NCBI RefSeq assembly: GCF_013116825.1
Contig: NZ_JABFNS010000035.1
Location: 1-64,000 of the forward strand
DNA length: 64,000 nt
Source: Myxococcus xanthus
GTDB lineage: Bacteria; Myxococcota; Myxococcia; Myxococcales; Myxococcaceae
Direction of reading: 5' to 3'
A model generated the notes under the pieces. The model saw only the letters and a program-made list of their open reading frames with translations. It made no database searches and was not told where the DNA came from. Position 1 is the stretch's first letter. Each line of letters opens with the position of its first letter. The position numbers and the translations under genes were made by a program. Of the stretch, positions 36,057-46,177 are shown piece by piece.

Positions 36057-37244
36057 TCAGGGGCCTCGAGCCTCCGACACGTACTTCAAGGCCCCCAAAT
36101 CCTTCGTGTCCTCCGCGGGAGGCACCGGAGGCCCTTGCTTCAACTTCTGGAAGAGCGCCGCGGCGCTCTGGAAGAGTTCGTCATAGGTGACAGGCGCCTC
36201 GCCGGAAAGCCCGAAGAAGGCCCGATTGTCCGCCAGCGTGGCCGGCGGCGCGCTGCGGATGGCTTCAATGGGGTCGCCCAGGTACGGCGCCACCTCCCCC
36301 AGCATCCGGGCCCCAGCCGTCGGGTCCTTCAATACGCTCTGCCCCGCGTCCAGGAGCCCCCGCAGCACCCGCCGCACGGCATCCGGGTAGCGAGCGGCGA
36401 AGTCTCCCCTGGCGACCAGCACCGTGGCCACCAGGTGCGGCGCATCCGCCGTCGTCGCCAGCACCGCGCCTCCCCGGTCCCGAGCCGCCAGCTCCACGTC
36501 ACCCCACAACCCCACCACGGCGTCCGCCCGGCCCTCGCGCAACGCCCGTCCCGCATCCAAGGTGGTGGGTAGCTCCACCCAGCGCACGTCCGTGATGCGC
36601 AGCCCCACGCGCGACAGCAGCCACAGCGCGAAGTAGTGGGACGAGCCATACGGATACACGCCCAATCGCCTGCCACGCAGGGAAGCGAGGTCCGGCACGC
36701 CCACCGCGGCCAGGGCCTCCTGCCCCCGGCTGCGCCCCACCAGCAGCAACGTGCGAGGCGCGGCGTCCCGCAGCAACGGCGCCCACGCGGCCAGCCGGTC
36801 GACGGACAGGGTGGCCATGTCCACGCCGCCGTTCTCCGCGCCGATGGACAGCGCGTGGCGCAGGTCCTCTTCCTTGGCGAAGAGCACCGCCCGCGCGTCC
36901 AGCGCATAGGCCGTCTTCAGCAGCCCCTGGGCCGCGCCGGGCGGAGGCACCGGGTTGTCCAGGGTGGTGGCCCCACCCGTCGCCACCAGCAGGCCCGCGG
37001 AGGCACCGCGCGGACTGAAGCCGATGAGCACCGGCCGCAGGGGAACGGAGGCCACGTCCGCCACCGGGGCCGCCACGCCGGCCGGGAAGTCTCCCGGCGA
37101 CAGGCGGACCGCCTCACGCGTGGATGGGAAGTACCGCTCCTGCAAGCGGTCCAGATACCCCATGCGCGACGCGAGCGCATAGCTCGCGCCGAGCGCACAG
37201 AGGAACAGGAAGAGGAAGAGACCTGGACCGCGGTGGAGCCTCAT
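36057..37244 (-). CDS. Membrane-anchored NMT1/THI5-like solute-binding protein
   Basis: The 395-residue product has an uncleaved-looking N-terminal membrane segment (residues 7-28). A periplasmic binding-protein fold follows ([56 protein letters not shown]), as in NMT1-type ABC solute-binding proteins. No permease or ATPase gene is in the operon. It starts 10 bases after pspA. The binding domain may be a sensor rather than part of an importer. Confidence 0.75.
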   Translation of the reverse strand: MRLHRGPGLFLFLFLCALGASYALASRMGYLDRLQERYFPSTREAVRLSPGDFPAGVAAPVADVASVPLRPVLIGFSPRGASAGLLVATGGATTLDNPVPPPGAAQGLLKTAYALDARAVLFAKEEDLRHALSIGAENGGVDMATLSVDRLAAWAPLLRDAAPRTLLLVGRSRGQEALAAVGVPDLASLRGRRLGVYPYGSSHYFALWLLSRVGLRITDVRWVELPTTLDAGRALREGRADAVVGLWGDVELAARDRGGAVLATTADAPHLVATVLVARGDFAARYPDAVRRVLRGLLDAGQSVLKDPTAGARMLGEVAPYLGDPIEAIRSAPPATLADNRAFFGLSGEAPVTYDELFQSAAALFQKLKQGPPVPPAEDTKDLGALKYVSEARGP

Positions 37245-37254
37245 TCAAGACGGA

Positions 37255-37992
37255 CTACTCGACGCCGACCTTCTTGCCGATGGTCTTCTCCGGACCACTG
37301 CCCACCTCGGACACCGGCGCCGGGCTGCTGACGAGCCCCATCTCCATCTTGAACTGCTTCACCAGCTCGTTGGCCTGGATCTTCTCGGCCTCTTCCTCGA
37401 TGGATGCCGCGGTGTGGTCCACCGACTCGAGGGCCATCTGCATGCGGGCCTCGTTGATGGCGGACTTCTCCTGCACCTTGCGCAGCATCTCATCGTGGGT
37501 CGAGTCGATGCCCGCCACGGTGAAGGACTCCATCGTGTCGGCCACCTTGGCCTGCCACTTGGCGCGGCGCGCCTCGCGGATGGCGTTCATGGCCTCCTGC
37601 GTCTTGCGCTCCTTCTCGCGCATGAACGCCTTCTTCACCGACAGGGCCTTCTCGTACGCTTGGCGGGCCGTGGCCAGCTGCTGCTCGTTGCGGGCCAGCG
37701 CGTCCTTCTCAATCTGGAGCTTGGAGGCGTACTGCGCGGCCAGGTCGTCACGGCCCGCCTGGATGGCGGCCTTCACCTTGGCCGTCAGCGAGCGCACGTC
37801 GTCCTGGTACTTGGCGTTCTCCTTCTCCAGCAGCGTCACGTTCGCCCGGACCATGGCGATGGACTCGTTCATCTTCGGGACCTGGTCGTTCAGGTCACGG
37901 ACGTTCTGCTCGAGAATCAACTCCGGGTCCTCGATGGAGGAGACGAAGAACCCGGCGAAGCTACGCATTGCCCTCTTGAATCGTTGCCACAT
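37255..37992 (-). CDS. pspA: PspA/IM30 family envelope stress protein
   Basis: The 245-residue product is almost wholly helical, with the PspA-type amphipathic N-terminal helix ([24 protein letters not shown]). Long coiled-coil helices follow, rich in Lys, Glu and Ala, plus a short acidic/Pro tail. PspA polymers coat and repair stressed inner membrane. GGAGGTAG precedes the ATG. It heads a three-gene operon with an NMT1-like protein and a coiled-coil protein. No PspF-type activator is adjacent and no sigma-54 promoter was found before it. Confidence 0.88.
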   Translation of the reverse strand: MWQRFKRAMRSFAGFFVSSIEDPELILEQNVRDLNDQVPKMNESIAMVRANVTLLEKENAKYQDDVRSLTAKVKAAIQAGRDDLAAQYASKLQIEKDALARNEQQLATARQAYEKALSVKKAFMREKERKTQEAMNAIREARRAKWQAKVADTMESFTVAGIDSTHDEMLRKVQEKSAINEARMQMALESVDHTAASIEEEAEKIQANELVKQFKMEMGLVSSPAPVSEVGSGPEKTIGKKVGVE

Positions 37993-38295
37993 ATCGGCGG
38001 TCTACCTCCGTCCAGACCTACTTGCAGCCACCTTACACGATCCCCGGGGCGAGCAAGCAGACACAGTCCCAATGTCTTCTCAGTACTTACGCGCTTCTAC
38101 CTAAGGCGATTGCGGCGTTTCCAAAAGCGTGACGTGACGGTTCTACGTCGGAAAATGGAGCCCGCCCGCGCTACGCCCGCCCGTCCGTCCGCTTCCGCAC
38201 GACAGGAGGCAGGGCTTGCAAGCCGCGAAGGAAGCAGGGAAAAACCACGTCTCGTGACGTCTCCGCATCCCGTGCCCGGCCCGCTCGAAGAGACG
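37993..38295. other. Divergent promoter region, pspA versus histidine kinase
   Basis: These 303 bases separate divergent starts. The middle (38060-38160) is the least G+C-rich part and probably holds both promoters. No -24/-12 pair with correct spacing and no clear operator was seen. Confidence 0.45.
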
Positions 38296-39621
38296 ATGTC
38301 CCGGGCCATGGACGCCCAGCGGAGGAGCGTGGTCGGCGCGGGCGCGGCGGTGCGGCTCGTCGGCGCGGCCCTGTTCCTGGCCATCAGCACCACGCTGTGG
38401 CTGGCTGGAGGCCCGGACTGGGGGATGTACCCACCCGCGTTGGGGCTCTACGCCTCGGTCGCCGGCGTGCTGTTCATGCTCCGTCAGCGGCGCGTGGCCC
38501 GGGGCCTGGGCGCGGTGCAGTCCCTGGTGGACGTGGGGCTCGTGTACTGGCTTCAGTCCACGGCCCTGCCCGTCTCGCCCTTTCCCGCGGGCGTGGCGGG
38601 CTTCAGCCTGGGCCTGTTCGCGCTCGTCGTCGCCCTGAGCGGGCTGGGCATGCGAGGCACCGTCGTCTACGGCACCGCGCTGTTGTCCGCCGTGGCCCAG
38701 GCGGCGCTCATGCGGCAGGCGGACGTGGGCTGGGGCGCGGTGGCCATCGCCGTGGTGGCGCTGGTGCTGGTGGCCGTGGTGAGCCACTACGGCACCGGGC
38801 GGCTGCGCAACCTGGCGGTGACGCTCTCCCGCCTGGAAGTGGACCGGGCGCTGGAGGCCCGCCGCTTCCAGGAAGTGGAGGAGGCGCGCCGCACGATTGA
38901 GCGCATGCTGGCGGACGCCCAGGCACAGAACGCCGAACTGCAGCGGCTGCAACGGGACAAGGAACAGCTGACCGAGTTCCTGGTCCACGACCTGCGCTCG
39001 CCCCTGTCGGCGCTGACGCTGTCCTTGTCGTGGATGGAGCAGGAGGTGCCCCCGCAGGGCATCCTCGGCGAGTCCGTCCGTACGGGACTGGCCGTCACCG
39101 CGCGGCTCGACCGGATGATTTCCGACCTCCTGGACGTGCCCCGCCTGGAGGAAGGCCGGCTGGAGCCGCAGCGGACCACCTTCCCCGCCACGCGCATCGT
39201 GGAAGACGTGCGCCGCTCGCTGGAGAGCGTGGCCCGCGCGCGCAAGCTCACCCTGGACGCGGAGGTCCCCGTCCAACTGGAGCTGGAGGGCGACGCCGAC
39301 CTGTTGGTCCGCGTCCTGGAGAACCTCACCACCAATGCCCTGCGCTACGCCCCGTCAGGCGGGAGGGTGCGCCTGGAAGCCGGCGCGGATGTGAACGGCC
39401 GCTGGCTCGCGGTGCGCAACGACGGCCCGCCCATCTCCGAAGAGGCGCGCGGGCGCATCTTCGACAAGTACGAGCAGGCCGACGCGGAGCGGGACAGCCG
39501 CCGTGGCTACGGCCTGGGGCTCTACTTCTGCCGGCTCGCCGCGGAGGCCCACGGCGGGCGGTTGGCGGTGGAGGACGCGCCCGGCTGGTCCACGTCCTTC
39601 GTGCTGCGTCTGCCGGCCTGA
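38296..39621 (+). CDS. Membrane-bound sensor histidine kinase
   Basis: The 441-residue product has about six N-terminal membrane segments (residues 15-160), a coiled-coil linker (170-215) and a HisKA domain with the phospho-accepting histidine in [14 protein letters not shown]. The ATPase domain has the N box [14 protein letters not shown] and [18 protein letters not shown]. The sensing part is entirely in the membrane. No response regulator gene is beside it, so it is an orphan kinase. It ends 3 bases from a convergent deaminase gene. Confidence 0.88.
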   Translation: MSRAMDAQRRSVVGAGAAVRLVGAALFLAISTTLWLAGGPDWGMYPPALGLYASVAGVLFMLRQRRVARGLGAVQSLVDVGLVYWLQSTALPVSPFPAGVAGFSLGLFALVVALSGLGMRGTVVYGTALLSAVAQAALMRQADVGWGAVAIAVVALVLVAVVSHYGTGRLRNLAVTLSRLEVDRALEARRFQEVEEARRTIERMLADAQAQNAELQRLQRDKEQLTEFLVHDLRSPLSALTLSLSWMEQEVPPQGILGESVRTGLAVTARLDRMISDLLDVPRLEEGRLEPQRTTFPATRIVEDVRRSLESVARARKLTLDAEVPVQLELEGDADLLVRVLENLTTNALRYAPSGGRVRLEAGADVNGRWLAVRNDGPPISEEARGRIFDKYEQADAERDSRRGYGLGLYFCRLAAEAHGGRLAVEDAPGWSTSFVLRLPA

Positions 39622-39624
39622 GCC

Positions 39625-40971
39625 TCAGCCGCTGCGCGCCTTCTTCTGGCGGCGCTTGAGGATGCGCGCCACCTGCGCGTTCGCGTTCGCCAGGACGGAG
39701 GGCGCGTCCAACGTGGTGAGCACCCCATCGCGCAGCACCGGCTGGCCGTCGATGAAGACGTGCGCCACGTCGCTGCCCCGCGCGGAGTGCACCAGCGGCA
39801 CCAGCACGTCCTCGGGCGTGGGGCCCGCGTGCAGTCCGCTGACGTCCACCACGGTGATGTCGGCGCGCTTGCCGGGCTCCAGCGAACCCACCTCGTCCTC
39901 CAGGCCCAGCGCCCGGGCGCCGTGCAGCGTGGCCATCTCCAGCACGCGCATGGGCGTCATCGCGCACGGGCCCACGCGCGGGTTGTGCATCACCGCGGCG
40001 AGCTTCATCTCGTAGAAGATGTCGAGCGTGTTGTTGCAGGGCGCGCCGTCCGCGCCCAGCGCCACCGCCACGCCGGCCTCCAGCAGCTCCGGCACCTTCG
40101 CGATGCCCGACGCCAGCTTGAGGTTGGAGCCGGGGCAGTGGCACACCACCGTGCGGGTGTCGCGCAGGATGTCCTGCTCCTCCTGGGACAGCCACACGCA
40201 GTGGGCCATCGTCACGTGCGGGCCGGACATCCCCACCGTGTGGAAGAAGGCCACGTTGTCCTCGCCGCCGGTGTACTGGCGGACCGCGTCCGTCTCCTTC
40301 GCGTTCTCACTGGCGTGGGTGTGGATGCGCAGCCCGTGCTCCTTGGCCAGCCGCGCCACCTCGCGCAGCAGCTCCGGGGTGCAGGACAGCACGAAGCGCG
40401 GGGCGAAGGCGTAGCGCAGCCGGCCGCCGTGCGTGCCGTGCCAGCGCTCCTTCAACGCCAGGCTCTCCCGCAACGACTCCTCGGTGCTCTCACGCAGGCC
40501 CGCGGGGACACCCGCGCCCGCGTCCATCATCGCCTTGCCGCCCACCAGCCGGAAGCCGGAGTCCCGCGCCGACTCGAAGACGGCGTCGTAGTGGTACACG
40601 CTGCCCATATCGAGCGCCGCCGTGGCACCCGAGCGGATGAGCTCCGCGAAGGTCAGGTCCGCCGAGGCCCGCATGGACGCGGCGTCGTGCGAGGCCTCGA
40701 AGGGCCAGATGCGCTCGCGAAGCCAGTCCAGCAACTCCAGCCCGTCCGCGCGGCCACGGAAGAGCGTCTGACACGCGTGGAGGTGGCCGTGGATGAGGCC
40801 CGGCAGCACCACCTTTCCCGTCACGTCCACCACCCGCCGGGTGCCGCGAGGCTTGAGGCCCCGGCCCACCTTGGCGATGCGGCCATCCTGTACGAGGACG
40901 TCCGCATCCACGAGCACCTCGCGCTCGCGGTTCATCGTTACAACCGTGCCACCAGTCAGGAGCAAATCCAC
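39625..40971 (-). CDS. Amidohydrolase, adenosine/5'-deoxyadenosine deaminase type
   Basis: The 448-residue product belongs to the amidohydrolase superfamily (cyclic deaminase branch). The metal ligands are HGHLH near residues 60-64, HTHASEN, MAHCVW and GADGAPCNN. This fits MtaD/SAH- or 5'-deoxyadenosine deaminases, which release ammonia from an adenine nucleoside. The start is a GTG; the conserved MDLLLTGG opening fits it. The next gene upstream on the same strand is cytidine deaminase, so both serve nucleoside breakdown. Confidence 0.82.
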   Translation of the reverse strand: MDLLLTGGTVVTMNREREVLVDADVLVQDGRIAKVGRGLKPRGTRRVVDVTGKVVLPGLIHGHLHACQTLFRGRADGLELLDWLRERIWPFEASHDAASMRASADLTFAELIRSGATAALDMGSVYHYDAVFESARDSGFRLVGGKAMMDAGAGVPAGLRESTEESLRESLALKERWHGTHGGRLRYAFAPRFVLSCTPELLREVARLAKEHGLRIHTHASENAKETDAVRQYTGGEDNVAFFHTVGMSGPHVTMAHCVWLSQEEQDILRDTRTVVCHCPGSNLKLASGIAKVPELLEAGVAVALGADGAPCNNTLDIFYEMKLAAVMHNPRVGPCAMTPMRVLEMATLHGARALGLEDEVGSLEPGKRADITVVDVSGLHAGPTPEDVLVPLVHSARGSDVAHVFIDGQPVLRDGVLTTLDAPSVLANANAQVARILKRRQKKARSG

Positions 40972-40991
40972 GGCGTGCTCAGGCTCTCTCG

Positions 40992-41396
40992 CTAGAAGAA
41001 GTCTTTGGTGAAGGCATGCGGCAGCAGGCCTCCCAGGGTGTAGCGCGCCTCGCCGCCCTTGGGCGTCCGGCTGCGCACGGGCAGCTCCTGCCCGCCAAAC
41101 TCGGCCATGACCTGGCGGCACATGCCACACGGAGGACAGGGCTCTGGGGTGTCCACGACGATGGCCACGGCCACCGGCTGGGTGTGCCCCTGGGCCACGG
41201 CCGCCGCGAAGGCATTGCGCTCCGCGCAGACGGTGAGCCCGTAGGTGGCGTTCTCCACGTTGCAACCGGCCACCACGGCGCCGTCCGCGAAGAGGACGGC
41301 GGCCCCTACGGGGAACCGCGAATAGGGCACGTGGGCGCGCGCTCGCACGCGCGCGGCTTCCTCGAACAGGCGCTCCCAGGGAATCTCGTCCGCCAT
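40992..41396 (-). CDS. cdd: Cytidine deaminase
   Basis: The 134-residue product is a homotetrameric-type cytidine deaminase. The zinc and catalytic motifs are CAERNA (the Cys ligand and the catalytic Glu) and PCPPCGMCRQ (the two other Cys ligands). It converts cytidine and deoxycytidine to uridine and deoxyuridine in the cytoplasm. This would feed the pyrimidine-nucleoside phosphorylase encoded at 43608. It lies 20 bases from the deaminase-family gene on the same strand. Confidence 0.95.
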   Translation of the reverse strand: MADEIPWERLFEEAARVRARAHVPYSRFPVGAAVLFADGAVVAGCNVENATYGLTVCAERNAFAAAVAQGHTQPVAVAIVVDTPEPCPPCGMCRQVMAEFGGQELPVRSRTPKGGEARYTLGGLLPHAFTKDFF

Positions 41397-41430
41397 GACG
41401 CCCTCCTACACGAAGCTGGATTGAGGTCCG

Positions 41431-41796
41431 TTACGAGCGGGCCGTGCCGCTCTGCACATCATCCAGGTGGCGCGCGATGGCCAGCTCGGACTCCACCGGC
41501 AGGTCCACGAAGCGGACCCTCGCCGCCGGGCCGTTGGCGCCCGGCGCGGCCTGGAGCACCTCGCCCTTCGCTTCCACCTCATCGGGAAGGATGGGCAGCC
41601 GGAAGCGCACTTCCACGCGCGTCCCCTGCTCCCAACCGGAGCCCTGCCAGGCGCAGCCGCCCAGGGACAGGTCTCCCTCATGCTGCTCGAAGTCCCCCGA
41701 GCTGCCTTCCCGGCGCACCTTCAGGCGCATGGGGACCCGGGGCGAATCCCGTCGGTCCTCGGCCTTGTCGCTCATCGAGTCGTTCCTCTCGGCCAT
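41431..41796 (-). CDS. PilZ-domain protein
   Basis: The 121-residue product is a single PilZ domain, the receptor fold for cyclic di-GMP. It has the R-x-x-x-R motif (RRDSPR) and the D-x-S-x-x-G motif (DLSLGG). GGGAGGT seven bases before 41796 selects that ATG over an earlier in-frame one. It lies upstream of cdd on the same strand, with 34 bases between the genes. Confidence 0.85.
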   Translation of the reverse strand: MAERNDSMSDKAEDRRDSPRVPMRLKVRREGSSGDFEQHEGDLSLGGCAWQGSGWEQGTRVEVRFRLPILPDEVEAKGEVLQAAPGANGPAARVRFVDLPVESELAIARHLDDVQSGTARS

Positions 41797-42094
41797 CGCC
41801 GTTACCTCCCTGCCGCTCATGCTCGCGCCACCGCCAGTCATTGGAAACCCACGTGGGTCCTGGCCCGCGAGCCCATACCGTAGACGCGTGCCGCCGTCTC
41901 GTCCGAGGCGACGTTCCCCCCTCCGCCAACCCGCCCCGCCTTGTCACGACGCCCCGTCACCCGGCCATCATACGGGGGAACACCGGCCCGCGAGGCTGGG
42001 AAAAATTGGGGCCCCCACCGTTCCAGGCGGGGCCACCTGGCGGATTGCCGGCGCCCCCGCCCGGTGCTGGCCCCGTGAGACCTGGGGGTGGCGC

Positions 42095-42505
42095 TCAGGC
42101 TGGAACGCCCTGATCCCGGGACGCCCACCAGTCCTCGCCATAGCTGATGCAGAGCTGCTCGCCGGGGTGGATGTCCCGCAGCGCGTGGTAGCAGAAGACG
42201 TCCCGGGTCGCCTCGCGGTGATAGGACGTGTTGGGCTCTCGGGCGTGGTTGTAGATCATCCCATACCCCAGCACGAGCGCCACCCATTCCCCCTCGCGGG
42301 GCACCTCGTGCGCGGCCCATTGGAGCAGGAAGACGTAGTCCTGGAGCTGGGGGTTCTGCGAGAGAACACGCGGCAGCTTGAGGTAGTGGCATTCCTCGAT
42401 GAGGTCGCCCGCCTTGATGAAGGCGTCCGTGAAGACGCCGTAGCCCCACTCGCACGGACGGACCTTCACGCCCGGATGGATGTACAGCGCCGCGCCCTGG
42501 TTCAT
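42095..42505 (-). CDS. SET-domain protein
   Basis: The 136-residue product is nearly all SET domain. It has an early WGYGVFTD, the NHAREPN motif (N-H-x-x-x-P-N) that binds the methyl donor, and ISYGEDWW near the end with the catalytic tyrosine. Bacterial SET proteins methylate lysines of proteins, but the target here is unknown. There are no pre- or post-SET zinc clusters. GCAGGGG precedes the ATG at 42505. Confidence 0.82.
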   Translation of the reverse strand: MNQGAALYIHPGVKVRPCEWGYGVFTDAFIKAGDLIEECHYLKLPRVLSQNPQLQDYVFLLQWAAHEVPREGEWVALVLGYGMIYNHAREPNTSYHREATRDVFCYHALRDIHPGEQLCISYGEDWWASRDQGVPA

Positions 42506-42730
42506 GGCCCCTGCCCCGCATGGCTCCGGGCTGAAGGATGGCGCCTTCCCGGTGCGGGGTGAAGCCACAAGTTGCCGCCATGCCTCCAGTGCCAGGGCGG
42601 GTCCGGACCGCCTCTGTGCGGCGGTGCGTCAGGCCACTAGAGTGCGCGTCCGAAGTTCTTCCCCGCCCGCCCCCCATCCCATCCAACGCGCGATGCGTGC
42701 GCGGCGGCCCGCGCTTGCCCTGACAACACC

Positions 42731-43525
42731 ATGCTGACCGAATCCGCCGTTCCCGAAACAGCCCCCGTCTGCCCTGACCATGCTGGCGAACCGTCCACGG
42801 GGACGTGTGAGCGGTGCGGGCGCTTCATCTGCGCGAAGTGCCGAACAGCCCAAGCGGGTGTCTGCGCCGCCTGCTCAGCCCGGCAGGTCCAGGCACTGCC
42901 CCTCACCCGGGCCCGGACGCGGTGGGCGAGCGTGGCCCTGGCGGCGAGCGCGGTCCTCGCCGTCCCTGTCGCCGTCCTCAACCTCTGGCTCTACCTGCGC
43001 TTCGACAATGGGAGCCCCAGCATCGAGGACGCCGAGTCCTTCGACCAACTGAACGCGCTGCTCGCGCTCCCCGCCCTGCTGACGATGCTCGCCACCGTGG
43101 TCCTCTACCTGCGCTGGCTGCGCTTGAGTGTGAAGACCGCCAATGCCCTGGGGTTGAGCAACGAATCCACGGGCTGGGCCACGTTCTGCTGGTTCATTCC
43201 GTTCGCCAACCTCTTCAAGCCGCTCGAGGTGGTGCGAGACCTCTGGCAAGGCTTGGGCGGCCCCCCGGAGAGGCAGTCCATGCTCACGGCCTGGTGGGCG
43301 ACGTGGATCCTCAGCAACATCATCAGCAACGTCGGCAGCACCTTCGCCAGGGCGGATGCCGCGAGCCCCACTTCGCTGTCCGTGTCGCTCCTCGCCGGGA
43401 TTCTCTCGGAGGGTCTCTCCATCGCAGCGGCGGTGCTGTGCATCCGCGTCATCAGGGACATCGAGTCGCTGCTCGTGGCTCGCAGGACGGAGGCGGAGGC
43501 GACCCTGAACGGCGCCACTCCCTGA
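42731..43525 (+). CDS. B-box-type zinc finger, DUF4328 membrane protein
   Basis: The 264-residue product opens with a zinc-binding region (CPDHAGEPSTGTCERCGRFICAKC, shown in part: CERCGRFICAKC and later CAAC). About four to five membrane segments follow. The middle part matches the DUF4328 pattern (WATFCWFIPFANLFKP; WWATWILSNI). This zinc-finger plus DUF4328 layout is frequent in myxobacteria. The function is unknown. It is divergent from the SET gene and convergent with the phosphorylase gene. Confidence 0.75.
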   Translation: MLTESAVPETAPVCPDHAGEPSTGTCERCGRFICAKCRTAQAGVCAACSARQVQALPLTRARTRWASVALAASAVLAVPVAVLNLWLYLRFDNGSPSIEDAESFDQLNALLALPALLTMLATVVLYLRWLRLSVKTANALGLSNESTGWATFCWFIPFANLFKPLEVVRDLWQGLGGPPERQSMLTAWWATWILSNIISNVGSTFARADAASPTSLSVSLLAGILSEGLSIAAAVLCIRVIRDIESLLVARRTEAEATLNGATP

Positions 43526-43539
43526 TGCGCCACGCGAAA

Positions 43540-43583
43540 GGAGCCCCACGCCGAGCCCTGGAAGGGCATCGACGGGGGGCTCC
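43540..43583. terminator. Nested hairpin between convergent genes
   Basis: GGAGCCCC (43540-43547) pairs with GGGGCTCC (43576-43583), and GCCCT-GGA-AGGGC forms a second stem inside. On the minus strand the outer stem is followed by TTTCG. It is well placed to end the phosphorylase transcript and perhaps the DUF4328 transcript too. Confidence 0.5.
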
Positions 43584-43607
43584 TAAATCACCACACGGCT
43601 CGGCGCC

Positions 43608-44912
43608 CTACTCCACCCGCTCGCGGATGAGCGGCCGGGCCTCGGGGGCCACGTCGCCCAACCGGTAAGCTGCCAAGAGGCGCGCCTTCACGTTCTCCAA
43701 CTGGGCCGCGTCGTTGTAGTGCACGCGCACCATGGGCTCGCCCTGCTTCACGGACTCGCCCGACTTCTTCAGCAGCGTGAAGCCCACGGCCGGGTCGATC
43801 TTGCTGTCCGTCCGCTGCCGGCCCGCGCCCAGCGCCACCGCCGCCATGCCCACGCCCTCCGTGTCGATGCCAGTGACGAAGCCATCCCGGGGCGCCACCA
43901 CGTCCACGGTGGCCTTCGCCTGGGGAAGCAGGGAGTAGTCGTCGATGGAGCGCGGGTCTCCGCCCTGCACCTGGACGATCTCCTTCAGCTTGCGCACCGC
44001 GCTGCCGTCCTCCACCACCTTGCGCAGCTTCTCGCGCGCCTCCTCCACCGTGGCGGCCTTCTTGCCCAGCACCAGCATCTCCGCCGTGAGGGCATACGTC
44101 ACCTCGGTGTAGTCCTCCGGCGCGTTGCCGCGGAGCATGTCCACCGCCTCGATGACCTCCAGCGCGTTGCCCACCTTGCGGCCCAGCGGCTGGTCCATGT
44201 CGGTGAGCAGGGCCACGACCTTCTTCCCCATCTCCGCGCCCAGGCCAATCATCGTCTTCGCCAGCGTGCGCGCGTCCTCGTCGCGCTTCATGAAGGCGCC
44301 ACTGCCCACCTTCACGTCCAGCACCAGCGCGTCGATGCCCTCCGCCAGCTTCTTGCTCATGATGGAGGACGCGATCAGCGGGATGCAGTCCACCGTCGCC
44401 GTCACGTCCCGCAGGGCATAGAGCTTCTTGTCCGCCGGGGCCACCTGCGCCGTCTGGCCAATCAGGCAGCAGTTCACCTCGCGCACCAGCCTCCGGTACT
44501 CCGACGTCGGCAGGTTGACGTTGAAGCCGGGGATGGACTCCAGCTTGTCCAGCGTTCCCCCCGTGTGCCCCAGGCCCCGGCCCGAAATCATGGGCACCGG
44601 AACGCCGCACGCGGCGGCCAGCGGCGCCAGGCTGAGGGAGACCTTGTCGCCCACCCCGCCCGTCGAATGCTTGTCCACCTTCACACCCGGCGTGTCGGAC
44701 AGGTCCAGGACCTCACCGGACTCCAGCATGGCGCGGGCCCAGGCGCCCAGCTCCCGGGAGTCCATGCCCCGGAAGAAGATGGCCATGCACATGGCCGCCA
44801 TCTGGTAGTCCGCCACCGTCCCCGCCGTATACGCCTCGATGAACGCACGGATGTCCGCCGGTTCCAGCCGGCCGCCATCCCGCTTGGCCTTGATGAGTTC
44901 GTAGGGTTGCAC
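43608..44912 (-). CDS. deoA: Pyrimidine-nucleoside (thymidine) phosphorylase
   Basis: The product of about 434 residues has the family signature in SGRGLGHTGGTLDKLESIPGF (shown whole only to twenty: begins SGRGLGHTGG). It also has KHSTGGVGDK, KVGSGAFMK and a C-terminal domain with VTGIDTEGVG. It cleaves thymidine, deoxyuridine or uridine with phosphate to base plus (deoxy)ribose-1-phosphate. The GTG at 44912 fits the conserved opening QPYELIKAKRDGG; an ATG at 44945 with GGAG very close is also possible. It is divergent from the nucleoside importer operon. Confidence 0.92.
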   Translation of the reverse strand: MQPYELIKAKRDGGRLEPADIRAFIEAYTAGTVADYQMAAMCMAIFFRGMDSRELGAWARAMLESGEVLDLSDTPGVKVDKHSTGGVGDKVSLSLAPLAAACGVPVPMISGRGLGHTGGTLDKLESIPGFNVNLPTSEYRRLVREVNCCLIGQTAQVAPADKKLYALRDVTATVDCIPLIASSIMSKKLAEGIDALVLDVKVGSGAFMKRDEDARTLAKTMIGLGAEMGKKVVALLTDMDQPLGRKVGNALEVIEAVDMLRGNAPEDYTEVTYALTAEMLVLGKKAATVEEAREKLRKVVEDGSAVRKLKEIVQVQGGDPRSIDDYSLLPQAKATVDVVAPRDGFVTGIDTEGVGMAAVALGAGRQRTDSKIDPAVGFTLLKKSGESVKQGEPMVRVHYNDAAQLENVKARLLAAYRLGDVAPEARPLIRERVE

Positions 44913-44986
44913 GAGGCGAGCCCATAGCAGGAACCCCCCCTTCATGCACTCCGGGAAAGGGCGGGCATCTGGTAGATAGGCGGCTC

Positions 44987-46177
44987 ATGATGCTCCGCCT
45001 CCACGTCCTTGCCCTCACCGCCCTCCTGTGCGCGTGTTCCAAGCAGAAGGAAGAAGCGCCCCCCTCCGGCGCCCAGCCCCCCGCCGCCGGGAAGACGGAA
45101 AAGAAGGCCCTCCCCGTGGGGCTCGTCATCGACGTGGGCGGGCGCGGAGACCACTCCTTCAATGACGCGGCGCTCCGTGGCCTGGAACTGTGGGCCGCGG
45201 GCAAGCGCTACGAGGGCGGCAAGTATGTGGACGCCACCCCCGATGAGGTCCGCCAGTCCCTGCCGCCCCACCTGAGCTCGGACGCCGCCAGCCTCAAGGC
45301 GCTGGCCATCCAGCCCATCGTCCTGCAGAGCAAGGCCCAGGAGGACTACGTCCCCAATCTCCAGCTCCTGGTGGACCAGGGCGCCCGGCTCACCGTGGGC
45401 AATGGCTACATGCTGGCCAACGCGGTGCGGACCTCCGCCCAGGAAAACCCAAAGGCCCAGTTCCTGCTCATCGACAGCCAGGTGCTGGACGCGCAGGGCA
45501 AGGCCATGAAGCTGCCCAACGTGCGCACCGTCCTCTTCAAGGAGCAGGAGGGCAGCTTCCTCGTGGGCGCGCTGGCCGGGCTGGTGACCAAGACGAACAA
45601 GGTGGGCTTCGTGGGCGGCATCGAGGTCCCCCTCATCCAGCGCTTCGAGGTGGGCTACCGCGCGGGCGTGAAGACGACCAACGCCCAGGCGTCCCAGGCG
45701 CTCATGTCCGTCTACACGGGCAGCTTCAACAACATGGCCGCTGGCAAGCAGGTGGCGCAGGACCTCATCGCCAAGGGCGCGGACGTCCTCTTCCACGCCG
45801 CGGGCGCGGACGGCATCGGCGTCATCCAGGCGGTGAAGGAAGCGCGCGCCGCGGGCAAGAGCGTGTACGCCATTGGCGTGGACTCCGACCAGTCGCACGT
45901 GGCGCCGGACGCCATCCTCACGTCGATGATGAAGTACTCCGACCTGGCCGTGTATCAGGCGGCGAAGGACCTGGTGGACGGCACGTTCTCCGCGGGTGAG
46001 CAGGTGCTCGGCCTCAAGGAGAACGGCGTGGGCATGGCGGAGGTGCGGGTGGACTTCCCCGGCAAGGCGGAGGCGCTCCAGAAGGTGGAGGCCCTGCGTC
46101 AGCGCATCATCTCCGGGACGATCCAGGTCCCTGCCGTCCCGGCGGACCTCGCCACCTTCCAGGCTGCCGCCCCCTGA
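44987..46177 (+). CDS. BMP-family nucleoside-binding lipoprotein
   Basis: The 396-residue product has a lipoprotein signal (TALLCAC) and then a BMP/PnrA-type binding fold. It has VGLVIDVGGRGDHSFND, KVGFVGGIEVPLI and AADVLFHAAGADGIG-like motifs. These proteins bind nucleosides for ABC import. It is the first gene of a four-gene import operon; the ATPase gene overlaps its stop. The phosphorylase gene is divergent from it. Confidence 0.9.
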   Translation: MMLRLHVLALTALLCACSKQKEEAPPSGAQPPAAGKTEKKALPVGLVIDVGGRGDHSFNDAALRGLELWAAGKRYEGGKYVDATPDEVRQSLPPHLSSDAASLKALAIQPIVLQSKAQEDYVPNLQLLVDQGARLTVGNGYMLANAVRTSAQENPKAQFLLIDSQVLDAQGKAMKLPNVRTVLFKEQEGSFLVGALAGLVTKTNKVGFVGGIEVPLIQRFEVGYRAGVKTTNAQASQALMSVYTGSFNNMAAGKQVAQDLIAKGADVLFHAAGADGIGVIQAVKEARAAGKSVYAIGVDSDQSHVAPDAILTSMMKYSDLAVYQAAKDLVDGTFSAGEQVLGLKENGVGMAEVRVDFPGKAEALQKVEALRQRIISGTIQVPAVPADLATFQAAAP

